This document shows, in pieces, positions 49,159 to 57,447 of a stretch of 64,000 nucleotides of DNA (positions are counted from its first letter, which is position 1; every line of letters starts with the position of its first letter). Below the pieces are notes generated by a model. The model searched no databases and was not told where the DNA came from. It saw nothing but the letters and a program-made list of their open reading frames with translations. The translations under genes and the position numbers were made by a program. This stretch comes from Marinobacter sp. GTDB taxonomy: Bacteria; Pseudomonadota; Gammaproteobacteria; Pseudomonadales; Oleiphilaceae. The stretch covers positions 47,266-111,265 of the forward strand of contig JAJUKC010000002.1 in NCBI GenBank assembly GCA_029264995.1, given 5' to 3'.

Positions 49159-50138
49159 TTTACCGGTTCCCTGGCTGCCGCAATTACGGAATTCTTGCGC
49201 TCGTTCTCGCTGCCTCGCACGTGTTCCTGAATCAGGTACAGTGGACGTCGCTTGGTCTCATCGAACATCCGCCCGAGATATTCTCCCAATACACCAAGGA
49301 ACATCAGCTGGATTCCGCCAATAAACAGAATCACTGTCATGAGCGACGGGTAACCTGGAACCGGATCGCCCCAGAGCAGGGTTTTGACAACAACATAGGC
49401 TCCATACACAAACGAGCCGAAAGCCAACAAGACACCGATATAAGAGGCCAGTTTCAGCGGAAGCGTGGTAAACGATGTGATGCCGTCCAGGGCAAAATTC
49501 CATAGCTTCCAGTAGTTGAATTTGGTGTCACCCGCATGTCGAGGATCACGCGAGTACTTAAGCGCTATCTGTGGGTAACCGATCCACGAAAACAGCCCTT
49601 TCATGAAGCGGTTTGATTCCGGCAGGCTCTTCAGCGCATTGACCGCCCGACGACTCAATAATCGAAAATCACCGGTATCGCGGGGAATCGAGAATCGCCC
49701 AACATGAGCCATTAATCGGTAAAAGGCACTGGCGGTCACTTTCTTCGTAAACGATTCGCCATGACGTTCCGTTCTCTGGCCATAGACCGTGTCGTAGCCT
49801 TGCCGCCAAAGCTTGAGCATGTCTGGAATGAGTTCGGGGGGATCCTGCAGGTCTGCATCGATAATAATGACCGCATCGCTATCGACATGATCCAGGCCTG
49901 CGGTCAGCGCGGCTTCCTTTCCGAAATTCCGAGACAGCCTTATCAAGGAAACGCGGGGATCATCCTGAATCAGGTCGTGAAGCAGTTCTATGGACCGATC
50001 TGAGCTACCGTCATCAATAAATAACAACTCGAAACGGGTACCTTTCAAAGTCTCACAAACATCGACTGTTCTGCGATAGAACTCGCCAATCACCGCTTCC
50101 TCATTGTAAACCGGCACTAAAACAGTCAAAGAATCCAT
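49155..50138 (-). CDS. Glycosyltransferase family 2 (DPM/ArnC-like)
   Basis: 327 aa; VLVPVYNEEAVIGEFY, DADLQDPPELIPDML, two C-terminal TMs. Confidence 0.92.
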   Translation of the reverse strand: MDSLTVLVPVYNEEAVIGEFYRRTVDVCETLKGTRFELLFIDDGSSDRSIELLHDLIQDDPRVSLIRLSRNFGKEAALTAGLDHVDSDAVIIIDADLQDPPELIPDMLKLWRQGYDTVYGQRTERHGESFTKKVTASAFYRLMAHVGRFSIPRDTGDFRLLSRRAVNALKSLPESNRFMKGLFSWIGYPQIALKYSRDPRHAGDTKFNYWKLWNFALDGITSFTTLPLKLASYIGVLLAFGSFVYGAYVVVKTLLWGDPVPGYPSLMTVILFIGGIQLMFLGVLGEYLGRMFDETKRRPLYLIQEHVRGSENERKNSVIAAAREPVK

Positions 50139-50151
50139 TCTCGGCGCTCGC

Positions 50152-50559
50152 TTAAGTCCCGAAGGTCCAGGACTTATTAAGTAAAAAAGTAATCAGAAAC
50201 ACTAATCCCGTGGCAAGAACCTGAGCCACAATGTATTGCAGAGCGAAAAGGCTATTTAAAACAAACATGGCCGCCAGATTGATGCAGAAACCCACCGCAG
50301 CAATAATCATGAATTTTACGGCCGTGTGCCCGTAGCTCTTGCCCCGAGCATCAAATACGAATCGGCGATTGAGCTCGTGATTTACAACCGCGCCGAGAAC
50401 GAAACCAATGGATGTTGCGCTCAATACCGAGAGCCCAAAAATCTCTACCGTGCTCAATAGCATGGCGTAGTGCGCCATTGTTCCTACGACACCCGCAGCT
50501 CCATAACGAAAGAGAGCCGCGACGTTACTTTGCGTGCCCAAGAACATATCGCGGCTCAC
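50152..50559 (-). CDS. GtrA family protein
   Basis: 135 aa, 4 TM; FRYGAAGVVGTMAHYAMLL, ELNRRFVFD, LLNKSWTF. Confidence 0.9.
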   Translation of the reverse strand: MSRDMFLGTQSNVAALFRYGAAGVVGTMAHYAMLLSTVEIFGLSVLSATSIGFVLGAVVNHELNRRFVFDARGKSYGHTAVKFMIIAAVGFCINLAAMFVLNSLFALQYIVAQVLATGLVFLITFLLNKSWTFGT

Positions 50560-51842
50560 CTCAGTCGGTATTCCAGACCAACCAACACCCAGTTCTCATC
50601 GTACTCCCGACTGGAAATATCGCTGGACTTGGTGTCGTGCCCTACCCTGGCCAACAAACTCAAATCCCTGGTTGCCTGGTGCTCAGCGCCGATCACAAGC
50701 CGGGCAACTTCGTCCTGGGTGTCGTCGCGTTCATAACTCAGGTGGTCGAAGCCCAGCGCCAGGTATCCGGTGGTCAGTTCCGAAAACTGGCGAGAATAGC
50801 GGGCATTAATGCCGGCTTTGTCTTCTTTCTCGTCGCTTTCCAGGTAATCCGAGCGATAAGCATAGAGGTCAAGATTCAGTGAGGAGGCGTCGGAAAACTG
50901 CTTGTTGATGCCGGTCGACAAAACGCTGTTTTCAACGGTGATGCTTTCGCGGAGGTTGAACTCGAACTCTCCGAAACGAAGGTCAAGCGTGGACGTGCGG
51001 TCTGTCAGCTCCCTTGAGGCATTCAGGTACCATTCGGTACTCGGATTGATTTGCCGGGTAAGGTTTATCTGGCCTACCAGCCCATCGCTCGACTGGTTGG
51101 TATTGGCGTAATCCGTTTCGATTTCACTCACGCCAACAGAACCGGAAAGAGACGTGGTCGCCCAACGGTTCTCGAAGGTAACCTGGGCACTATTCACATC
51201 CACTTCTGCGCCATAGTCGAACTCGGTTTGACTGTGGGAAACGCTCAGGCCCCCGGTGAATGTTGAACTGAACAGGTGGTTCCAGGCGATAGAACCGGTA
51301 TAGCGCTCACTGTCCGTTTCCTCCGGTTCGTCGTACTCGGTGTTGGCATAGCGGGCAGAAAGATTGAGCCAGTTGGTGTCATTCAGACGCCAGAGGTATC
51401 TGGGGCCAGTGCTGAACACGTTTTTTCTGGTTCGGTTGTCCGGTGTGTCGCTCTGGCGAGTGTCCTGGTTCACTTCCCTCAGGTTGTTGTCCACTTCCCA
51501 GTAAAGCTGGTTGGCGAGCTCGCAATCGCCCTGGAAGTCCATTTCCGCGAAGCTCTCGCTGTCAAAGCTATCGTCCTGCCACCAGGAATACCCCAGAGTG
51601 CCCAGGAAATCAGCGTTGCAGCGTCCGGGATCTGTCTGGTAACCAGCGGTAAGGTAGGCACGGGTCTCGAAATCGCTGTCTTCATTCGTATCTGCTTTGC
51701 GGGCATTGTCGGTGAAGCGGCTGTCCAGCCCGAACGTGACCTCACTTTGCGCAAACACGGGGAACGAGCAGGCACCAGCCAGTAACATTACTGGTATTGC
51801 CTTTACTGCAACGGGTGTCCCTACCCTCTGCTGATCAGCCAT
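50556..51842 (-). CDS. PEP-CTERM-system-associated outer membrane beta-barrel (TIGR03016-like)
   Basis: 428 aa; signal peptide, beta-rich repeats, C-terminal NWVLVGLEYRLR. Confidence 0.85.
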   Translation of the reverse strand: MADQQRVGTPVAVKAIPVMLLAGACSFPVFAQSEVTFGLDSRFTDNARKADTNEDSDFETRAYLTAGYQTDPGRCNADFLGTLGYSWWQDDSFDSESFAEMDFQGDCELANQLYWEVDNNLREVNQDTRQSDTPDNRTRKNVFSTGPRYLWRLNDTNWLNLSARYANTEYDEPEETDSERYTGSIAWNHLFSSTFTGGLSVSHSQTEFDYGAEVDVNSAQVTFENRWATTSLSGSVGVSEIETDYANTNQSSDGLVGQINLTRQINPSTEWYLNASRELTDRTSTLDLRFGEFEFNLRESITVENSVLSTGINKQFSDASSLNLDLYAYRSDYLESDEKEDKAGINARYSRQFSELTTGYLALGFDHLSYERDDTQDEVARLVIGAEHQATRDLSLLARVGHDTKSSDISSREYDENWVLVGLEYRLR

Positions 51843-52740
51843 TGATCACCGCTCCTACAAACTTGTCCGGATTGAAAGCCGTCGCAGCTTGTTCGGCCGT
51901 CGCCGCAGTGATCTTGCCGTGAGGTACCACCAGCATGGCGTAATCGCAGAGTTCGGTCAGAATGCGGGCATCCGGAGATTCGGATATCGGCGCCGTGTCC
52001 AGCACGATGAAACGGTCCGGATAGCGACGGCGGATCGCCTGCAGGAACTGCTTCATCCGGAATGAAGTGAAAAATTCTGCTGGCGTTTCACGGCGACTGC
52101 CCGCCGGAATCAGTCTCAGCCTGGGAATACCGGTTGGATAGAGTATCCGGGCAATGTCGTAATCCGGGTCGTCAAGAAAATCTGTCAGCCCGGTCTCCGG
52201 CATCACATCCAGCGTGGAATGCAACGAAGGTTCACGCAGATTGCAGTCGATGATCAAAGCCGTCTTGGCCTGGTCGAAAGCAAAGGCGGCCGCGAGATTC
52301 AGGGCCACAAACGAGGAACCGGCGCCAGAGCTGGCCCCGCTCACTACCAGGGTGAAGTTGTTGCCCCCGGAAACCTCAAGCAGCTTGGTTCTAAGATCCC
52401 GGAAACGGTTGACCAGGGTGCGGTTTCGGGATTCGGGATAGATAATCCGCCGCTCGTCGAGGTCGTCGTGCGTGAGCCGACGCGGCTCCTGCATTCGCAC
52501 GATCTGTTTGCTGATAACGTACTTATCAACCGCGCCTGGGCCAAGTTCAAGGGAGCTCGGCACCAGCATCCGGGAATCTTCGTCATCATGAAAATCCAGT
52601 TCCTGCTTCAGCCGTTCCTTGCGCTTCAGCCAAAAGGAATGCTCTTCACTTGCTGCCGGGCCACTGCCGGGTCTCTCATTGCCAGAATCCTGGGATTCTG
52701 CGGGATCAAATCCGGGCTGATCATTTCGTTGTTCTGGCAT
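51835..52740 (-). CDS. BY-kinase/ParA-like polysaccharide protein with degenerate Walker A
   Basis: 301 aa; VVSGASSGAGSSFVALNLAAAFAF, ALIIDCNLREPSLHS, FIVLDTAPISESPDARIL; next to Wzz. Confidence 0.8.
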   Translation of the reverse strand: MPEQRNDQPGFDPAESQDSGNERPGSGPAASEEHSFWLKRKERLKQELDFHDDEDSRMLVPSSLELGPGAVDKYVISKQIVRMQEPRRLTHDDLDERRIIYPESRNRTLVNRFRDLRTKLLEVSGGNNFTLVVSGASSGAGSSFVALNLAAAFAFDQAKTALIIDCNLREPSLHSTLDVMPETGLTDFLDDPDYDIARILYPTGIPRLRLIPAGSRRETPAEFFTSFRMKQFLQAIRRRYPDRFIVLDTAPISESPDARILTELCDYAMLVVPHGKITAATAEQAATAFNPDKFVGAVING

Positions 52741-54257
52741 CAGATCACTCCCATTTGAGCTAGCACAACGATGGTCACATACACTGCTACCGTGAGCACC
52801 GCAAAAATCCCGATCAGTACCGTAACCTTGCGATCCCGGCGCTTTTCGAAGGGTGTCCGCACTTCCGGAATTTCAACAAGAACCGGCAAACCAATGTCTT
52901 CTTCAAGCTGTTTCCTGGCACGAATGCGGGGGTCTACCTGCAGTAAGCCGGCAACAGCACCAAAGGGCGCTACCAGCCCCAGAAACAACCCAGCCGCGGC
53001 AAACATGGAGAACTGCGGGCCAGAAGGCGTGCGCGGGAATTGAGCGGTTTCATTAATGCGGTAGTTCAGCCCCTGCCCTTCAATGTCCAGGTGCATGGAA
53101 ACCCGGGCCTTTTCACGGCGCTTGAGCAGGTCATCGTATATTTCGCGATTCACTTCCATGTCACGAGTGAGCTCGGAGTACTGGGCCTTGTTGGCCTGGA
53201 TACGTTCCATGCGTTTGGCCTGCTGCTCCAGCAAACGGGTGAGAGACTCGATTCGGGTTTCCACCGTCGCCATGTCCGCTCGAGTGGTGGAGAGGTTTGC
53301 CCGCAATTCCTGATAGAGCGGGTTAACGGCTTCTTCGCCCTCAAGTGAACTTATGTTCGTCGGCTGTTCTGCCGCCTGATCTCGTTGTTTGCGCAGTTCC
53401 GCCAGCTGTTCCCGAAGTATCACGATATCCGGGTAGGTATCGTGGTACTGCAGCCGCAAGCTGTCCAAGCGCTCCTCAAGGATACGAATCCGCTCTCTGT
53501 AGGCGTCTTCTGTTCGACCCTGGCGAATCGTGGGCCGAATACCGGAAAGCTGGCCCTGTAGGGAAGCAGCACGGGTTTCGAGTTCTTTCTTCTCAAGTTC
53601 AGCCAGTTCCAGCTGATTACGAAGCTGCGCCATGCGGGCGTTGGCCTCTTGCTCGGTTCCATCGGTGTTCTCAGAGAGGAACTCTTTCAATCGGTTCTCA
53701 GCCTGTGCCAGTTGCTGCTCGTAACTCTTGACCTGTTTGTCGATGAAATCGTAGGCGTTACGGCTTTCCGCTCGCTTGCGGTCTTTGGTTTCTTCAATAA
53801 AGACCTGCCCCAACCGCTGGGCGACGCGGAATGCTTCCATCTGGGAAGTGGAAGAGAAGCCAATGCTGAAATAACTATCGCCCCGGGGCCGAACCGACAA
53901 ACCGGAGCGAATATTGGCAATCCGGTATTCAAGAGCTGCCGGATCAGAGGGCGCATCCGGATAGATTTCTGGGTCCAACGCCACTTTCTCGATCAGGCTT
54001 CGGCTCATCAGCAATTCCTTTGCGGCCGAGGTACGGTCGTTGATCTCCGTAGCCACGGCGCGCCCTTCCATCAACGGCGCAATGATATTGCGGTCATCTA
54101 CAAAGATGATGGTCTCGGACTGATACTTATAGGGCCATACAAAGCCTGCTCCAAGCACAGCAAAACTGACAATCACAAACGCGAGGAACGCGAGGCCCTT
54201 TCGGCCCCGGACCTCGCGAATGATCTCCTGCGGTAACTGGGATAACGGTAATGCCAT
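52740..54257 (-). CDS. XrtA-system chain length determinant (Wzz-like)
   Basis: 505 aa; two TMs flanking coiled-coil, FPRTPSGPQ proline-rich motif. Confidence 0.92.
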   Translation of the reverse strand: MALPLSQLPQEIIREVRGRKGLAFLAFVIVSFAVLGAGFVWPYKYQSETIIFVDDRNIIAPLMEGRAVATEINDRTSAAKELLMSRSLIEKVALDPEIYPDAPSDPAALEYRIANIRSGLSVRPRGDSYFSIGFSSTSQMEAFRVAQRLGQVFIEETKDRKRAESRNAYDFIDKQVKSYEQQLAQAENRLKEFLSENTDGTEQEANARMAQLRNQLELAELEKKELETRAASLQGQLSGIRPTIRQGRTEDAYRERIRILEERLDSLRLQYHDTYPDIVILREQLAELRKQRDQAAEQPTNISSLEGEEAVNPLYQELRANLSTTRADMATVETRIESLTRLLEQQAKRMERIQANKAQYSELTRDMEVNREIYDDLLKRREKARVSMHLDIEGQGLNYRINETAQFPRTPSGPQFSMFAAAGLFLGLVAPFGAVAGLLQVDPRIRARKQLEEDIGLPVLVEIPEVRTPFEKRRDRKVTVLIGIFAVLTVAVYVTIVVLAQMGVI

Positions 54258-54296
54258 AACCTAACCCGCCTTCAGGCCTTTGAACTCAACAACCAC

Positions 54297-54941
54297 TCAG
54301 AAACTGCGTTCTGGAATGGTAAGAATGTCGCCCGGCCGCATGCCGTAGTTGGTTTCAACCCGGCCTTTGTTAAGGATGTCGTCCAGTTTTACGGGAATGG
54401 CAACCACCTCGCCCTCGAGCTTGCGATAGAGCATGGCGTTGTTCAGCGCGGCAAATTCGTTAGCGCCACCGGCACTCAGGAAGATATCCAGCACGGTCAT
54501 ACCGCTCTGGTGAGGTACCGAAATTGGCTGGCGAACCGCACCGGTTACGCGCACCCGGTCTGTGAATTCGTGGCTGCCCATGGAGGTCACCACCACACTC
54601 ACTTGTGGCTCCCGAATGTACTCGGTCAGGGAGGTACGAATGGAACTGGCCAACTCTTCGGGCGTGCGGCCACTGGCCTGTACGTCGCCTACCAGGGGCA
54701 CGGAGATTTTGCCGTCAGGCCGAACTGGAACGGCAATACTGAGATCCTCGTTACGCCACACAGAAACCCGAACGACATCCGTTGCGCCCAGTATGTACTG
54801 GTCCACGCTATCGCGGGTATCAACGGCCAATGCGCGCTGGATCTGTTCTGAAGAGGAAGCGGAAGGGCCGGCACAACCCGTTGCCAAAGCTACCGCCATG
54901 AGGGACACAATAAGCCCTTGGATGAGATACTTCCGTGACAT
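54297..54941 (-). CDS. Polysaccharide export lipoprotein (Wza-like)
   Basis: 214 aa; lipobox ALATGCAGP, YILGATDVVRVSVWRNEDLS, VRPDGKISVPLVGDVQASGRTPEEL. Confidence 0.93.
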   Translation of the reverse strand: MSRKYLIQGLIVSLMAVALATGCAGPSASSSEQIQRALAVDTRDSVDQYILGATDVVRVSVWRNEDLSIAVPVRPDGKISVPLVGDVQASGRTPEELASSIRTSLTEYIREPQVSVVVTSMGSHEFTDRVRVTGAVRQPISVPHQSGMTVLDIFLSAGGANEFAALNNAMLYRKLEGEVVAIPVKLDDILNKGRVETNYGMRPGDILTIPERSF

Positions 54942-55005
54942 CTTTATTCCTCTCTTGTGAGGTCCGTGCTGTATTCCATGTTCCGGGAACAGCTGACTCC
55001 CGAAA

Positions 55006-56418
55006 CTACCTTGATCCTTTTTTGAACAATACCACTTCTACTGTCTGAATTATAATCAACAGATCAAGAAGTAAACTCTGGTTCTTGATGTAGTAGAGGT
55101 CGTAGCGCAGCTTTTCCCGGGTGTCCTCTTCGTTATCCGCATAGGCGAAACACAATTGGGCCCAACCGGTCAGCCCGGGCTTTACCCGGTGCCTTTCTGC
55201 ATAAAACGGAATCTTTTCAGACAGCTGCTCAACGAACACCGGCCGTTCTGGCCTCGGCCCGACAAAGGCCATGGTGCCATTCAGTACATTAAAGATCTGT
55301 GGCAGCTCATCAATCCGCACCTTACGGATAAATTCGCCAACGCGTGTCACCCGGGTATCGTTCTTCCTGGCCCAGACCGCGCCGTTCTTTTCCGCGTCGG
55401 TAATCATGGACCGAAACTTGTGCACCTTGAACACCTGGTTGTTCAGACCTACCCGCTCCTGACTGTAGATCACCGGTGCTTTCAGTCCATCTTCCAGTTT
55501 GATGGCGATGGCGGTGAGAATCATGATGGGGAAAGTGGCCAGCAAAAGTGTACCGGAGGCCAGAACATCCAGCGCCCGCTTGCCAACGCCATACACTGAA
55601 GAAACCGTGAATCCGTCAGAGAACACCAGCCAGCCGCGGGTGATCATCTCCAGGGCCACTTTGCGGGATTCACGCTCATAGAAATTGGCACCGTCGATAA
55701 TCTGCACACCTTCCATTTTGCATTCCAGAAGGTCTTCCATCGGCAAGCCCCGACGGCGGTCATCCACCGCAACCACAATTTCCCGCACCGGGTGTCGAAG
55801 TACGTAGTCGTGCAGTGATGTTGGCAGGTTGATGAGGTATTGCTCATCAACTTCCACGGTGTCATCCGGCATGGGAACGAAACCGTCCAGCGAAAAACCT
55901 TTACGGTTAAAGGGAGTGGTCAAGTCCTCAAACATCTGTTTTGCACGGCGACCGGCACCCAACACCAGAACCCGACGCTTGAAGCGGTCCTTGCCTACCA
56001 CAGCAAAGAACACCACTCTCGCAATACCCAGCGAAAATATCGACAGCACCGTTGCCGAAGTTAGCAACCCGAAACTGCCCAGATACCAGAGCCAGTCATC
56101 AGCCACGAAATAGGCAAACCCATGCAGCGGTATAGCCAGAATCATGGCCATGATGGTGCGTAGCATCATGCCGGACATGCCTTCTTCCACACGAGACTGG
56201 TGCACGCCCAGAGCGATCATGACGATCAGATTGAACAACGCAAAGATCGTGATGGAAGGGAGGACAAAAACAAGATTATCGAGGAAGAAATCGAGCTCGC
56301 CGAAGAAGCGGAAAAACACCGCCAGTGCGAACGCAAGGCCCATGACGATCAGATCGATCAGGCCGAGAATAACAAAAGGTAAGTGTATATAGTGTCTGAA
56401 CAACCTGACGTGGGCCAC
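55006..56418 (-). CDS. XrtA-system undecaprenyl-phosphate sugar phosphotransferase
   Basis: 470 aa; KRALDVLASGTLLL, KVHKFRSMITDAEKNGAVWA, RVRIDELPQIFNVLNGTMAFVGPRPERP. Confidence 0.93.
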   Translation of the reverse strand: MAHVRLFRHYIHLPFVILGLIDLIVMGLAFALAVFFRFFGELDFFLDNLVFVLPSITIFALFNLIVMIALGVHQSRVEEGMSGMMLRTIMAMILAIPLHGFAYFVADDWLWYLGSFGLLTSATVLSIFSLGIARVVFFAVVGKDRFKRRVLVLGAGRRAKQMFEDLTTPFNRKGFSLDGFVPMPDDTVEVDEQYLINLPTSLHDYVLRHPVREIVVAVDDRRRGLPMEDLLECKMEGVQIIDGANFYERESRKVALEMITRGWLVFSDGFTVSSVYGVGKRALDVLASGTLLLATFPIMILTAIAIKLEDGLKAPVIYSQERVGLNNQVFKVHKFRSMITDAEKNGAVWARKNDTRVTRVGEFIRKVRIDELPQIFNVLNGTMAFVGPRPERPVFVEQLSEKIPFYAERHRVKPGLTGWAQLCFAYADNEEDTREKLRYDLYYIKNQSLLLDLLIIIQTVEVVLFKKGSR

Positions 56419-56568
56419 GTCGACTCCTTGTGCGGTTCACACTGCCTGTACTGCAAGCATCCTTTGCTACACACTGTAACAAACCGTTACGGGATTGTAC
56501 GGCAATTCATTGAAACTGCAATGTGGGCCACTCGCCCATTTCGTTCAATTTTACAAATATTTTATAGT

Positions 56569-56612
56569 TGCGACACAAACTCGTGCACCGGCACAACCTC
56601 AAGCTCCCCTGC
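56569..56612 (-). pseudogene. Relic of a prpD 3' end
   Basis: Minus strand reads QGAGELEVVPVHEFVSQL*, matching intact PrpD end [17 protein letters not shown]; nucleotide match 41/44 to 57458-57501. Confidence 0.75.
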
Positions 56613-56628
56613 CCCCTGCAAATTCCAA

Positions 56629-56647
56629 ATGTCATGTTTTTTTACAT
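56629..56647 (+). promoter_or_regulatory. Candidate PrsR binding site (19-bp dyad)
   Basis: ATGTCATGTTTTTTTACAT; 14/19 identical to 21683-21701. Confidence 0.55.
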
Positions 56648-56712
56648 ATAGTACTGACTAAACGCATCAAACATAGCACTCATATCTTGTTATTAATGCA
56701 ATTTTTTCCATC

Positions 56713-56729
56713 CGGCAAGAATATTGCTT
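56713..56729 (+). promoter_or_regulatory. Sigma-54 -24/-12 promoter
   Basis: CGGCAAGAATATTGCTT: GG-N10-GC upstream of PEP-CTERM gene. Confidence 0.77.
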
Positions 56730-56787
56730 TGCGGTCGCCGCCCTAAATGGGTTAATAAAATACATACTTTCAAGGAGATGAAAGACA

Positions 56788-57387
56788 GTGAAAGCCATGA
56801 AATATCTCGCAGCCAGTTCTTTATTGGCCGCAAGTGCGACGAGCCAGGCAGCCCTCATCAACTTTACCGGTGAAATCGAATATCACAACGACGTTGTTTA
56901 CACTTATTTCACGCTGAACCAGGACACCAATAACGTAAGAGTCTGGACGGATTCTTTTCAGAACGGCGATAACTTTGATCCTATCACCGCCCTTTGGAGT
57001 GGTGACGGCAATCTGATCGCACAGAACGATGACGATGCTTCCATCAATCCTGACACCCAGACCTATTATGACTCAGGTTTCAACCTGTCATTCCTTGAAG
57101 CCGGTGATTACATCTTCACGGTAGCAACCTACAACAACTTTGCGTCCGGCAATTCATTGAGCGATGGTTTCAACTTTGACGGGCAAAACCCGATCCCGCT
57201 CGCAGATTGGGACCAACCTGCCAACGACGTGAACATGGGGCCAAACTGGAGCGTCTGGCTGGACGGTGCAGATTCCGCGTCTAACCCTGGGGCAGACGAC
57301 CCGGTTGCGGTACCTGAGCCCGGCACTCTGGCCCTGATTGCAACAGGTCTTCTTGGCCTGGGTTTGCGGCGTCGAAAGCAGGCGTAA
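56788..57387 (+). CDS. PEP-CTERM sorting domain protein
   Basis: 199 aa; signal peptide; C-terminus VPEPGTLALIATGLLGLGLRRRKQA. Confidence 0.93.
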   Translation: MKAMKYLAASSLLAASATSQAALINFTGEIEYHNDVVYTYFTLNQDTNNVRVWTDSFQNGDNFDPITALWSGDGNLIAQNDDDASINPDTQTYYDSGFNLSFLEAGDYIFTVATYNNFASGNSLSDGFNFDGQNPIPLADWDQPANDVNMGPNWSVWLDGADSASNPGADDPVAVPEPGTLALIATGLLGLGLRRRKQA

Positions 57388-57411
57388 TAACAGGGTTATG
57401 TAACAACGATT

Positions 57412-57439
57412 AAAAGCCAGGCCTTGTGCCTGGCTTTTT
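57412..57439 (+). terminator. Rho-independent terminator (possibly bidirectional)
   Basis: aaaAGCCAGGCcttgtGCCTGGCTttttt between convergent PEP-CTERM and prpD genes. Confidence 0.87.
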
Positions 57440-57447
57440 AATCCACC

